Source: Pseudomonas fluorescens (GTDB lineage: Bacteria > Pseudomonadota > Gammaproteobacteria > Pseudomonadales > Pseudomonadaceae). Taken from it: a DNA stretch of 64,000 bases. Shown here piece by piece: positions 49,331 to 57,688 of this stretch (its first letter is position 1; every line of letters begins with the position of its first letter). Under the pieces are notes generated by a model that saw nothing but the letters and a program-made list of their open reading frames with translations, was not told the origin of the DNA and ran no database searches. The translations under genes were made by a program, and so were the position numbers. The stretch covers positions 1 to 64,000 of the forward strand of contig NZ_MRST01000027.1 in the NCBI RefSeq assembly GCF_001902145.1, read 5' to 3'.

Positions 49331-50254
49331 ATGACGTCCAAACTTGAACAACTCAAGCAATTCACCACCGTGGTCTGCGACACCGGCGACCTGGAAGCCA
49401 TCAGCCGTCTGCGGCCCGTGGACGCCACCACCAACCCGTCGCTGTTGCTCAAGGCCGCCGCCATCCCGGAATACGCCGAGCTGTTGCGCACTGCCGTGAG
49501 CCTGTCCAAGGGCGATGTGGGCCTGGCCTGCGACCATTTCGCGGTGTCGGTGGGCGCGGGCATTCTCAAGGTGATTCCGGGGCGCATCTCCACCGAGGTC
49601 GACGCACGCCTGTCCTTCGATGAAGACGCACTCTGGGCCAAGGCCAACCAGTTGATCGCCCTGTACGATCAGGCCGGCGTTGGCCGCGACCGCGTGCTGA
49701 TCAAGCTGGCGTCTACCTGGGAAGGCATCCGCACCGCCGAACGTTTGGAAAAGGCCGGCATCCAGACCAACCTGACCTTGCTGTTCTCCTTCGCTCAGGC
49801 CGTGGCCTGCGCTGATGCCGGGGTGTTTCTGATCTCGCCATTCGTGGGCCGTATCTATGACTGGTACCGCAAAAATACCGGCTTGGACTATACGGGTGCG
49901 GATGATCCAGGCGTGCAGTCGGTGACGCGTATCTACAACTATTACAAGGCCAACCAAATCCCCACCGTGGTCATGGGCGCCAGTTTTCGCACCTTGAGCC
50001 AGATCGAGCAACTGGCCGGCTGCGATCGCCTGACTATCAGCCCGGACCTGCTGCAAAAACTTGCGGACGATAACGGCCCACTGGAGCGCAAGCTGGTACC
50101 CGGTACCGACGGTGAAGCTCGCCAGGCACTGACCGAAGCGCAATTTCGCTGGGCCTCCAATGAAGATGCGATGGCGACCGAGAAGCTGGCCGAAGGGATC
50201 CGGCAGTTTGCGCGGGATCAGGAAAAACTGGAAAAGCTGCTGGCCAGCGCATGA
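49331..50254 (+). CDS. tal: Transaldolase
   Basis: 307 residues, a TalB-type transaldolase of the pentose phosphate pathway. It transfers a dihydroxyacetone unit between sedoheptulose 7-phosphate and glyceraldehyde 3-phosphate. The Schiff-base lysine is Lys125 in RVLIKLASTWEG, and DATTNPSLLLKA and the phosphate-binding GASFR are present. The ATG has GGAG upstream. Its stop overlaps the start of a GlxA-type regulator gene by 4 bp, so the two are translationally coupled. It lies beside the lipopeptide cluster but has no obvious role in it. Confidence 0.95.
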   Translation: MTSKLEQLKQFTTVVCDTGDLEAISRLRPVDATTNPSLLLKAAAIPEYAELLRTAVSLSKGDVGLACDHFAVSVGAGILKVIPGRISTEVDARLSFDEDALWAKANQLIALYDQAGVGRDRVLIKLASTWEGIRTAERLEKAGIQTNLTLLFSFAQAVACADAGVFLISPFVGRIYDWYRKNTGLDYTGADDPGVQSVTRIYNYYKANQIPTVVMGASFRTLSQIEQLAGCDRLTISPDLLQKLADDNGPLERKLVPGTDGEARQALTEAQFRWASNEDAMATEKLAEGIRQFARDQEKLEKLLASA

Positions 50255-51246
50255 TTGCACTCTCTGCTTTGGCCCAACCACGCACGTTGGTGTTCCTGAC
50301 CTACCCGCACATGGGCTTGCTCGACCTGACTGGCGCCCAGACGGTGTTCTGGGCCGCGACCAAGGCCATGGCCGAGCGCGGTTTGCAAGGTTATGTGTTG
50401 CACAACGCCAGCCTCGCGGGCGGACTTATGCCGACCGCCGAGGGCTTGAGCGTCGACACCGTCGCCTTGGCACAGTTTGACCCCGCTGCCATCGACACCC
50501 TGGTGGTACCCGGCGCGCCGGCCATTGAGCAAGCCATGCTGGAAAATACCGCGCTGGTGGACTGGTTGCGCAACGCCTCCGACCAGGCGCGACGGACCGC
50601 CTCGGTGTGCAGCGGCACCTTTTTGCTGGCGCTGGCGGGCCTGCTGGAGGGGCGCCGCGCGGCAACGCATTGGGCCATGTGCGCGCTGCTCAAGCAACGC
50701 TTCCCGACCATCGAGGTGGACGTGGACGCGATCTTCGTACAGCAAGACCGGGTGTGGACCTCGGCGGGCGTCAGCGCCGGGATCGACCTGGCGCTCGCGC
50801 TGGTGGAGGCCGATTGCGGGCGCGACGTGGCGCTGCAAGTGGCACGCGAATTGGTGGTATTCCTCAAGCGCCCCGGTGGCCAGGCGCAGTTCAGCCAGGT
50901 GCTGCAAGCGCAAACCGCCGACAGCGCCAGCTTTGATGCGCTGCATGCCTGGATCAGCGACAACCTGCGCGACAGCGACCTCAGCGTCGAGCGCCTGGCC
51001 GCGCAGAGCCATATGAGCCCACGCAACTTTGCCCGGGTCTATAAGCAAAAAACCGGTCGCACCCCGGCCAAGGCCATCGAACTGTTTCGCATGGAAGCGG
51101 CGCGCCGCATGCTCGAAGACTCCCAGCGCAGCATCGACCAGATCGCCGGGCTTTGCGGGTTTGGCGATGAGGAACGCATGCGCTGCACGTTCCACCGCCA
51201 CCTGGCCATCTCACCCCGCGACTACCGCGAGCGCTTTTCCCGCTAG
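50251..51246 (+). CDS. GlxA-family transcriptional regulator
   Basis: 331 residues. The DJ-1/PfpI-like domain is in residues 10-190 (LVVPGAPAIEQA, SVCSGTFLLALAG, TSAGVSAGIDLAL), and a C-terminal AraC double HTH in 230-331 (LSVERLAAQSHMSPRNFARV, GFGDEERMRCTFHRHL). It is the second GlxA-type regulator in the window. It overlaps tal by ATGA and lies upstream of the flavoprotein gene at 51358, the best candidate target. Confidence 0.9.
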   Translation: MIALSALAQPRTLVFLTYPHMGLLDLTGAQTVFWAATKAMAERGLQGYVLHNASLAGGLMPTAEGLSVDTVALAQFDPAAIDTLVVPGAPAIEQAMLENTALVDWLRNASDQARRTASVCSGTFLLALAGLLEGRRAATHWAMCALLKQRFPTIEVDVDAIFVQQDRVWTSAGVSAGIDLALALVEADCGRDVALQVARELVVFLKRPGGQAQFSQVLQAQTADSASFDALHAWISDNLRDSDLSVERLAAQSHMSPRNFARVYKQKTGRTPAKAIELFRMEAARRMLEDSQRSIDQIAGLCGFGDEERMRCTFHRHLAISPRDYRERFSR

Positions 51247-51357
51247 GCCGGCGGAGCTGGCAGTCATTCAGGGTTATATGTCCTTTCGGACAGACCCTGC
51301 TGCTTTTACAGTGACCCGGCAATGCCTTGCGGCTTACCTGGTCTCTGGAGCAACCCC

Positions 51358-52557
51358 ATGAAACAACACATTCTGATCATTGGCGCCGGGTTCGGTGGCG
51401 TGTGGAGCGCCTTGAGCGCGGCTCGGCTGCTGGACAAACACGACCGCAACGATGTACGCATCAGCCTGCTCGCCCCCCAAGCAGAGCTGCGTATTCGCCC
51501 GCGGTTCTACGAGCCCGATGTGCATACCATGCTGGCCCCGCTTGATGCGCTGTTCGACGCCGTGGGCGTGACCTTTGTGCAAGGCGCCGCCGACAGCATC
51601 GACGCCACTATTAAGCAAGTGACCTACCGCAACGCGGCCGGCATCCCGGCCACCCTCGCCTACGACCGCCTGGTAGTGGCCGCCGGCAGTCGCTTGAATC
51701 GCCTCGGCATGGACGGCATCGAGCACGTGTTCGATGTGGATCAGATCGAAGACGCCGCGCACCTTGAAGCCCATATCAACGCCCTGAAAAACCTGCCCGA
51801 CAGCCCCGCCCGCAATACCGTGGTGGTGGCCGGCGGCGGCTTTACCGGTATCGAGACCGCCACCGAAATGCCGGCGCGCCTGCGTGCGGCACTGGGTGAG
51901 ACGGCCAACATCCGTGTGATCGTGGTCGACCGCGGGCCGCAGATTGCCGCGTCGATGGGCGATGGCATACGCCCCTCGATCATCGAAGCCAGCCAGGCAC
52001 TGGGGCTTGAATGGGTACTGAACACCTCGGTCGCCTCGGTGGATGCCGGTGGCGTGACCCTGGCGGACGGGCAGCGGATTGAATCGAGCACCGTGATCTG
52101 GACCATCGGCTTTCGCGCCAACCCGCTGACCGAACAGGTCGAGGGCACCCGGGATCCCCAGGGCCGCCTGCACGTGGACGCCAACCTCAAGGTCAAGGGC
52201 CAGGCTGCCATCTTCGCCGCTGGCGACATGGCCTACGCCGCTACAGACGAGGTGGGCAACTTCGCTGCCATGTCCTGCCAGCACGCCATCGCCCTGGGCC
52301 GCTACGCCGGCAACAACGTCGCCGCCGATCTGATCGGCGTGGCCCCCATGGCCTACAGCCAACCCAAATACGTCACCTGCCTGGACCTCGGCGCCTGGGG
52401 CGCGGTGTACACCGAAGGCTGGGACCGTCAGCTCAAGCTGGTGGGCCAGGAAGCCAAGGAACTCAAACAGCAGATCAATAGCGTGTGGATCTACCCACCG
52501 GCGGCGGACAGAGCGGTGGCGCTGGCGGCGGCGGATCCGTTGATTCCGGTGGCGTAG
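51358..52557 (+). CDS. NAD(P)/FAD-dependent oxidoreductase, NDH-2-like
   Basis: About 399 residues. The N-terminal FAD-binding motif GAGFGGVWSA starts near residue 9, a second nucleotide-binding motif AGGGFTGIETA near 160, and the C-terminal FAD motif AAGDMAYA near 295. This is the pyridine nucleotide-disulphide oxidoreductase fold as in type II NADH dehydrogenases. A quinone reductase role is plausible but the electron acceptor is unknown. ATG 51358 has GGAG seven bases upstream. It follows the GlxA-type gene by 111 bp. Confidence 0.88.
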   Translation: MKQHILIIGAGFGGVWSALSAARLLDKHDRNDVRISLLAPQAELRIRPRFYEPDVHTMLAPLDALFDAVGVTFVQGAADSIDATIKQVTYRNAAGIPATLAYDRLVVAAGSRLNRLGMDGIEHVFDVDQIEDAAHLEAHINALKNLPDSPARNTVVVAGGGFTGIETATEMPARLRAALGETANIRVIVVDRGPQIAASMGDGIRPSIIEASQALGLEWVLNTSVASVDAGGVTLADGQRIESSTVIWTIGFRANPLTEQVEGTRDPQGRLHVDANLKVKGQAAIFAAGDMAYAATDEVGNFAAMSCQHAIALGRYAGNNVAADLIGVAPMAYSQPKYVTCLDLGAWGAVYTEGWDRQLKLVGQEAKELKQQINSVWIYPPAADRAVALAAADPLIPVA

Positions 52558-52623
52558 GATCGAAGGCAAGCCCCAGTGCCAGTCAGTTAAGCGAACGCAA
52601 TGCTCAAGGCAGTGAAGATCAAA

Positions 52624-52712
52624 TGTGGGAGCTGGCTTGCCTGTGAAAGCGCTAGTGCAGCAACAGATGCAGTGACTGATACACCGCCTTCGCGAGCAAG
52701 CCCGCTCCCACA
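52624..52712. repeat. REPIN-like inverted pair of REP units
   Basis: TGTGGGAGCTGGCTTGCCTG at about 52624 and the inverted unit TTCGCGAGCAAGCCCGCTCC followed by CACA at about 52687-52711. They face each other across about 40 bp and may form a long hairpin. Confidence 0.65.
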
Positions 52713-52768
52713 GTTTGATCGCGGAGCGTCAGGTGGGTATGTGTCGTTTATCGGGCCGCCATCGCAGC

Positions 52769-52790
52769 ATAGGTATCTACACAACTCTGT
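52769..52790. repeat. Short repeat shared with the NRPS-macA gap
   Basis: GCATAGGTATCTACACAACT also occurs near 23740. Both copies lie beside structured-element copies, so it may be a flank that travels with them. Confidence 0.55.
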
Positions 52791-52798
52791 AGCGCTCA

Positions 52799-53116
52799 AC
52801 GGTAACCACGATGCGAAGCGAGCCGCTCTTGATCTTGATCTGCTTTTGATCTTAGGCGCCCCGTTAAACCACGCTGGCCGGAATTCGACAGGGATTTGGG
52901 GGGTAAACCGGCAGGGATGCCGGTTTAGCCGCCCCGCGCCATGGATGGCGCGTGGCGGCGGCCCCCAAAATCACTGGCGGATTACGGGCACACCGAGCCT
53001 AGGCGAGGTGCCGAGTGGTGGGGCAAGAGCGTTTTGCTTACTTTTGCGCTTTTCAAAAGTGAGCCGCCGTCAGGGCGGAACCCTAAGTGGCCGTTACCTA
53101 AATAACGGATATGTAC
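52799..53116 (+). repeat. Long structured intergenic repeat, copy E
   Basis: Full plus-oriented copy in the 670-bp gap between the flavoprotein gene and the MFS gene. Arms of the distal hairpins differ from copy A in compensating pairs: AGAGCG pairs with CGCTTTT around a conserved loop, and CCGCC with GGCGG. It starts near GGTAACC and ends near GTTACC, a short inverted terminus. A REP unit near 53183-53200 follows; no gene is seen in the gap. Confidence 0.85.
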
Positions 53117-53227
53117 GCGCTCTGATCCAACATCCCAGTTGGCTGCCAGGCCGCCTTCGCAGCGATGCGGCGACCCGACAAGCCAGCTCCCACATTTGGA
53201 CCGCCGTATGGGTCGGCTGCCAGGCCG

Positions 53228-54412
53228 TTATCGGGGGCCAACACCCTGCCCAAACCGCCGAATCGCCAGGCAATACCCCACCAACGCCAACCCCGCCAGC
53301 AAACCACCCGCCGCGCCGATCCAGGCGAAGCCGAAGTGGCTGCCCACCCAACTGCCCATCAACGCGCCGCCGCCGATGCCGATGTTGTAGATCCCGGAAA
53401 ACATCGCCATGGCCACATCCGTGGCATCCGGTGCCAGCACCAGCACCTTGGACTGCATGGCCAGGCCGAAGCCCATGATCGCCATGCCCCAGAAAATGCT
53501 CAGCCCCACCAGGTAAGATTCGGCGCCGCTCAACGGCAGCATCAGCGCCAGGCACGCGGCGAGGATAGACACCGCGCCGATCACGAACAGGTGGGGATTG
53601 AAGCGATGCACCAGGCTGAACAACAACGAGCCGATGATGCCAGCACCACCGAACACCAGCAGGATCAGGGTCACGGCACTGCCGCCCAGGCCGGCGACGC
53701 CTTCGACGAAGGGTTCGATGTAGCTGTAGGCGGTGAATTGCGCGGTGACGGTCATCGCGGTCAGCACGTAGAGCGCCACCAACGCCGGACGCTTGAACAG
53801 CAGCGGCAGGCTGCGCAGGGAGCCGGAGTTCTGGCTGGGCAGCAGCGGCAAGGTGCGCCCCAGCCAGAACACCAGGGCGGCGGCGAAGGCGGCGATCACC
53901 AGGAAGGTGGTACGCCAGCCCATGGCCTCGCCCAACAGACGGCCCAACGGAATGCCCAACACCATCGCCAGGGACGTGCCGGTGGCCAGCAAGCCAAGGG
54001 CCTGCACCTGCTTGCCCTCTGGCGCCAGGCGCACAGCCAGTGAAGCCGTGATCGACCAGAACAACGCATGGGCCAGGGCGATGCCGACCCGACTGACCAT
54101 CAGCAAGCCGAAGCTGGTGGCCACGCTGGAAAGGATATGGCTGACGATAAACAGACCGAACAGCACGATCAGCAATTTGCGCCGTTCGACGTTGCGGGTC
54201 AGCAGCATCACCGGCAGCGAGGTCAGCGACACGATCCACGCGTAAATGGTGAGCATCAGGCCGACGCTGGCCACGGGCATGTCAAAGCTGGCGCCAATGG
54301 CGCTGAGCAGCCCGACGGGGACAAATTCGGTGGTATTGAACACAAACGCGGCCAGCGCCAGGGCGATGACCGGTTGCCAATTGGCTTGGGGGGTTGCGGC
54401 TGAAAGGCTCAT
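53228..54412 (-). CDS. sotB: MFS exporter, SotB-like sugar/drug efflux family
   Basis: About 394 residues with twelve predicted membrane helices. It resembles E. coli SotB throughout (FNTTEFVPVGLLS, MLTIYAWIVSL, RVGIALAHALFWSITASLA, LAPDATDVAMAMFSGIYNIG). SotB exports arabinose and IPTG-like sugars; the natural substrate here is unknown. ATG 54412 gives MSLSAATPQ and a normal length; a TTG further upstream is less likely. It lies downstream of the fimbrial operon on the same strand but 122 bp away, so it is probably independent. Confidence 0.9.
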   Translation of the reverse strand: MSLSAATPQANWQPVIALALAAFVFNTTEFVPVGLLSAIGASFDMPVASVGLMLTIYAWIVSLTSLPVMLLTRNVERRKLLIVLFGLFIVSHILSSVATSFGLLMVSRVGIALAHALFWSITASLAVRLAPEGKQVQALGLLATGTSLAMVLGIPLGRLLGEAMGWRTTFLVIAAFAAALVFWLGRTLPLLPSQNSGSLRSLPLLFKRPALVALYVLTAMTVTAQFTAYSYIEPFVEGVAGLGGSAVTLILLVFGGAGIIGSLLFSLVHRFNPHLFVIGAVSILAACLALMLPLSGAESYLVGLSIFWGMAIMGFGLAMQSKVLVLAPDATDVAMAMFSGIYNIGIGGGALMGSWVGSHFGFAWIGAAGGLLAGLALVGYCLAIRRFGQGVGPR

Positions 54413-54534
54413 TGACGGGCGCGGTACTCTGACAGTGATCAAACGGCCACGCGGAACACGCGAAGCCGTTGAGCATTCTATAGGTTTCTCGCTGCGCTGT
54501 TGGCGCCGATCGGGCCCAGTTATCGCCCGACGGT

Positions 54535-54888
54535 TCAGGGCGAGGTCAGGGTAATCACATAGGCGCCCGATTGGATCGGCTTGCCCAGGTTATCGACGAG
54601 CACATACTGCTGGTCGTAATAACGCCCGTTGCGGACCTGCGACACCAGACGTGCGCTGGCTGCATCGACACCCGACGCCGTGGCGACGTTGCGCACATGG
54701 ATGGATGTGTCGCGCGCGGCGGTCGTACATCCGGTCAAGGCCATCGCCGAACTGCTGCGCGCATTTGTCGCACAGGGTGCCTCGACAATGCTGCCGGTGA
54801 ACTGGATCACACCCTGGGATGCCGCCATGCACGCCCCCGTCCAAAGCGCAACGAATCCTGTCACCAGTGATAAACGTTTTACGTTCAT
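54535..54888 (-). CDS. Small secreted fimbrial-like protein
   Basis: 117 residues. A signal peptide (about 1-22, ending CMAAS) precedes a short beta-rich domain beginning GVIQFTGSIVEAPC. That opening and a second Cys (TGCTT) match the disulfide-bonded start of type 1 pilin subunits. The protein is shorter than the main pilin at 61122 and could be a minor subunit or a stop/anchor protein. AAGGAG lies eight bases before the ATG. It is the last gene of the fimbrial operon, 74 bp after the receiver-like gene. Confidence 0.75.
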   Translation of the reverse strand: MNVKRLSLVTGFVALWTGACMAASQGVIQFTGSIVEAPCATNARSSSAMALTGCTTAARDTSIHVRNVATASGVDAASARLVSQVRNGRYYDQQYVLVDNLGKPIQSGAYVITLTSP

Positions 54889-54962
54889 GTCGACGCTCCT
54901 TCTGGGTTAGTTAGAAGGAAATCGTCATCCGCACTGGGAACTTGAGATATTTCTGCGCTCTT

Positions 54963-55364
54963 TTAAGAAACTTCTGACAGGCGCGACTGATTAAACATGC
55001 TCAGCAATGCTCTGGCCGGCCCGCCTCCAGGCCACTGCAACGGGCTGCAAACGATGCGCCCCCGAGTCTCGGCACGCCACATCGCCAGGCGACACGCAGG
55101 CACGTCATAGATCAATACGTGCACACTTGAGGGAAGGTGCTGCAAAAAGTTGCGCGCATCGAAAGACGCCTCAATCAACAACCGAGCGTTGATCAACAGC
55201 AGATCGAAACCACGCTCGCCATACCTGATCAGGTCCAGCGTCTGTTCCAGGCTCGGTATTGGCGCAATGGCGTAATAACCTTGATGATTGAAATCCCGCT
55301 CCAGACGCAGCCGGCGAACATGCTGGGCGTCGGCGATCATGATGCGCAGCGCTTTATTGATCAC
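54963..55364 (-). CDS. Degenerate receiver-like protein
   Basis: 133 residues that follow the fold of a response-regulator receiver (IMIADAQHVRRLRLERDF at the start, FDLLLINARLLIE at the third strand). The phosphoacceptor Asp is replaced by Asn (LLLINAR) and no conserved Lys is seen near the end, so phosphorylation is unlikely. No output domain. The start is a GTG that overlaps the stop of the REC-EAL gene by 4 bp. It may compete for, or dock on, the same kinase or the EAL protein. It could also be an unrelated alpha/beta protein; the receiver call is by pattern only. Confidence 0.6.
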   Translation of the reverse strand: MINKALRIMIADAQHVRRLRLERDFNHQGYYAIAPIPSLEQTLDLIRYGERGFDLLLINARLLIEASFDARNFLQHLPSSVHVLIYDVPACRLAMWRAETRGRIVCSPLQWPGGGPARALLSMFNQSRLSEVS

Positions 55365-56578
55365 AGGTCGTCACCCTTGAACTGACCGCAAGGTGCGCCA
55401 CGCTGCAGCCAGTGCAGTAAATCAGCCCCTTTCATCGGTCGTGCATACCAATAACCCTGGCCTTGGCTGCATCCCAACTCCAGCAGCGCCCGGTGTTGCT
55501 CATGCGTTTCGATACCTTCAACCACCACGGACATGCCCAACGTCTTTCCCAGGGCCAGGGTGCTGCCGATGACCGCCCGGCAGCGTGGCTCGTGCAGCAA
55601 GCCACGGACAAATTCGCCGTCAAGCTTGATCTCGTTGAAAGGCAGTTGGCACAGGCGCTGCAACGAGGAGAATCCGGCACCGAAGTCATCAATGGACAGA
55701 CGACACCCCATCATGCGCAGACGCACCAGGTTTTCCAGGGACACGGCAGGCACCTCCAGCAAGCCGCTTTCAGTGAGTTCGAAGGTAATGCCAAAACCCA
55801 AAGCCTGATAAGCCGACAAGATATCTTTGATTAGAAGCGTTAAACCCGCATCGGCTAATTGGCCAGCCTGCAGGTTGAACGCCAGGTCCAGACTCCCCCC
55901 CATCCCTTTGACCTGCCGCTGCAGCGTCAACGCCTGCTGCATCAGGGCCAGCAGTAACGCGTCCATCAGGCCGGCGCGCTCGATCGCCGGCAGAAATACC
56001 CCAGGCGATAGAACCCCTTTGAAGGGATGGTTCCACCGCGCAAGCACTTCCACGCCTTGAAGAGCGCCGGTTTGCAAGTCGAACTTGGGCTGATAATACG
56101 CCTCCAGTTGCTGGTCAGTGATGGCGCTGCGCATCTGTCGTTCGGTGGCGATATCCTGGCCCGTCGCGGGTTCGCCTGGCACTGGGCCCTCTCTCAACGC
56201 GAGCTCAAGCAACGGTTGCAGCGTCTGCTTGAGCAGCGGCTTACCGACGTCTCCCAGCATGTTTACTCCCAGCAACTCCCCCATCTGTCGTACCGCGAGG
56301 CGCACATCGCCAGGCAAGCCACTGCTGATGATGATCGCACCCACCTGCCCGGCGGCACTGATGCTCTGGATGAACGCCAACCCGTCCATGCCCTCCATCT
56401 GCAGATCGCATACCACGACGTCCACGTAACCCACACGTTGAAGGACGGCCAGGGCCTCGCTTCCGTTGGAAGCCTCCAGCACCTCCCGACACCCCAACTG
56501 CCTGAGCAGGCTGACGGCCATGGAACGTTGAAAAAGATGGTCTTCAAGCACCAGTACCCGAAGCGGCAGAAAGGTCAT
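55361..56578 (-). CDS. RocR-like response regulator with EAL phosphodiesterase domain
   Basis: 405 residues. Residues 1-130 form a receiver with the acidic pair (LEDH), phosphoacceptor Asp (VVCDLQM), Ser (IISSGL) and Lys (VGKPLL). Residues 150-395 form an EAL domain: EVLARW in place of EAL, FNLQAG, ELTES, IDDFGAGFS, IKLDGEFV and VEGIET, so the catalytic set looks intact. It should hydrolyse c-di-GMP under control of a sensor kinase. The REC-EAL design is that of P. aeruginosa RocR, which controls cupC fimbriae with RocS1/RocA1. Here it sits inside the fimbrial operon, 9 bp after the adhesin stop. Confidence 0.88.
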   Translation of the reverse strand: MTFLPLRVLVLEDHLFQRSMAVSLLRQLGCREVLEASNGSEALAVLQRVGYVDVVVCDLQMEGMDGLAFIQSISAAGQVGAIIISSGLPGDVRLAVRQMGELLGVNMLGDVGKPLLKQTLQPLLELALREGPVPGEPATGQDIATERQMRSAITDQQLEAYYQPKFDLQTGALQGVEVLARWNHPFKGVLSPGVFLPAIERAGLMDALLLALMQQALTLQRQVKGMGGSLDLAFNLQAGQLADAGLTLLIKDILSAYQALGFGITFELTESGLLEVPAVSLENLVRLRMMGCRLSIDDFGAGFSSLQRLCQLPFNEIKLDGEFVRGLLHEPRCRAVIGSTLALGKTLGMSVVVEGIETHEQHRALLELGCSQGQGYWYARPMKGADLLHWLQRGAPCGQFKGDDL

Positions 56579-56587
56579 GGCAGGCTC

Positions 56588-57688
56588 TCAGTAATAATCA
56601 ATGGTGAACGTGGCCGTGGCGTTTGCAGGGCCGGCGCTGATGCTGTCTTCGGTCTGGATATAACGCGCCTTGAGCGGAATGGAGTAACTGGCACCCTCCT
56701 CGGCCCGAGGGGTAATGCCGCTGGCGCGCAACGTGGCCAATGGCAAAGGGGTGCCACTGTTGTCGGCGATTTGCACACCCACGCCAGCGGCAGACGGTGC
56801 ATCGCCCACCGCACTGGCATTGAGTTTGAAAATGCCCTGCGCCGGATTGATGGCCGCCACGGTCGGATCTATACGCACGCGCAAGGTATTGTTCTTGCGC
56901 GACTCCAGGTTGTTCGAACCACCGTCGCTCAGCCAGCGAGGACCGGTGCCCTGGTAATAACCGTTGAAGGCAGGACAGTTGTTCAGCGCGATGGAAAAAT
57001 CCTTCCAGGGGGTAAAGGTGTTCTTGCCGCTGAACTCGTTCGTCAGATGCGTCCCCATGGGCACAGTGACATCCGGCGTCGAACAGGTGCGCGACACAAT
57101 GTTGATGTTGCCGGAATAGTTAACCTGCTGAAACTCGACGGTGTTGGAGGTAATGAAGCTTTGCACCACGGTCGGTAATAAAGCGCCTTGAATCGTACCC
57201 GCGCTTACCTCTCCGATCTTGATGAATGAAAGGTCAAACGCCAATGTCGGTTGGAGTGTCCATCTACAAGGGTTAATTCCATTGCCACAGTTGGTTCCTA
57301 AGTTTGAAATCGGCATGGCACTGCCGGCATACCAGAGCGCAACGCCAATGCCCTTGACGCCGGTCTCATAGACTTTCCCGCCATAGGGGCTGCCGGTCCA
57401 ATTGGCCAGGGGCAACGGCATGGACGACAGTGAGCGCTTGGTCTCAATGCTGTAATTGCCTACTGAGCACAACACTTGCACCGCACTGACAGGGGTGAAC
57501 GTTTGCCGATAGATTTCCGCCCCCAGCGGCACATCACGCCCGACGGTCAGATTCCCGCCCAACAGCGGTTGGGTACGCACCATCTTCATCGAGCCGGCGT
57601 CGATATTGCAGTCGGCGAACGCTGCCCCCGCCGCCAGCCATAACCCTGCCGCGAGGGCACCTGTTTTCAACCGTTGCATGGTTTTCAT
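56588..57688 (-). CDS. Fimbrial tip adhesin
   Basis: About 366 residues. A signal peptide (1-25, AAGAAFAD) precedes a two-domain structure: an N-terminal receptor-binding half (26-205) and a C-terminal pilin domain (about 210-366) that ends in the alternating strand ATATFTIDYY, typical of chaperone-usher subunits. The design matches tip adhesins such as FimH or CupX6-like proteins. ATG 57688 has AGGAG eight bases upstream; GTG 57691 would overlap the usher stop by 4 bp. Its ligand is unknown. Confidence 0.85.
   Translation of the reverse strand: MKTMQRLKTGALAAGLWLAAGAAFADCNIDAGSMKMVRTQPLLGGNLTVGRDVPLGAEIYRQTFTPVSAVQVLCSVGNYSIETKRSLSSMPLPLANWTGSPYGGKVYETGVKGIGVALWYAGSAMPISNLGTNCGNGINPCRWTLQPTLAFDLSFIKIGEVSAGTIQGALLPTVVQSFITSNTVEFQQVNYSGNINIVSRTCSTPDVTVPMGTHLTNEFSGKNTFTPWKDFSIALNNCPAFNGYYQGTGPRWLSDGGSNNLESRKNNTLRVRIDPTVAAINPAQGIFKLNASAVGDAPSAAGVGVQIADNSGTPLPLATLRASGITPRAEEGASYSIPLKARYIQTEDSISAGPANATATFTIDYY

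Noticed and set aside
48949..49647. The N-terminal extension of the first NRPS frame up to 49647
   Set aside because: The sequence is low in NRPS features, overlaps the tal start on the other strand, and the ATG at 48948 starts exactly at a docking-like domain with a plausible binding site.
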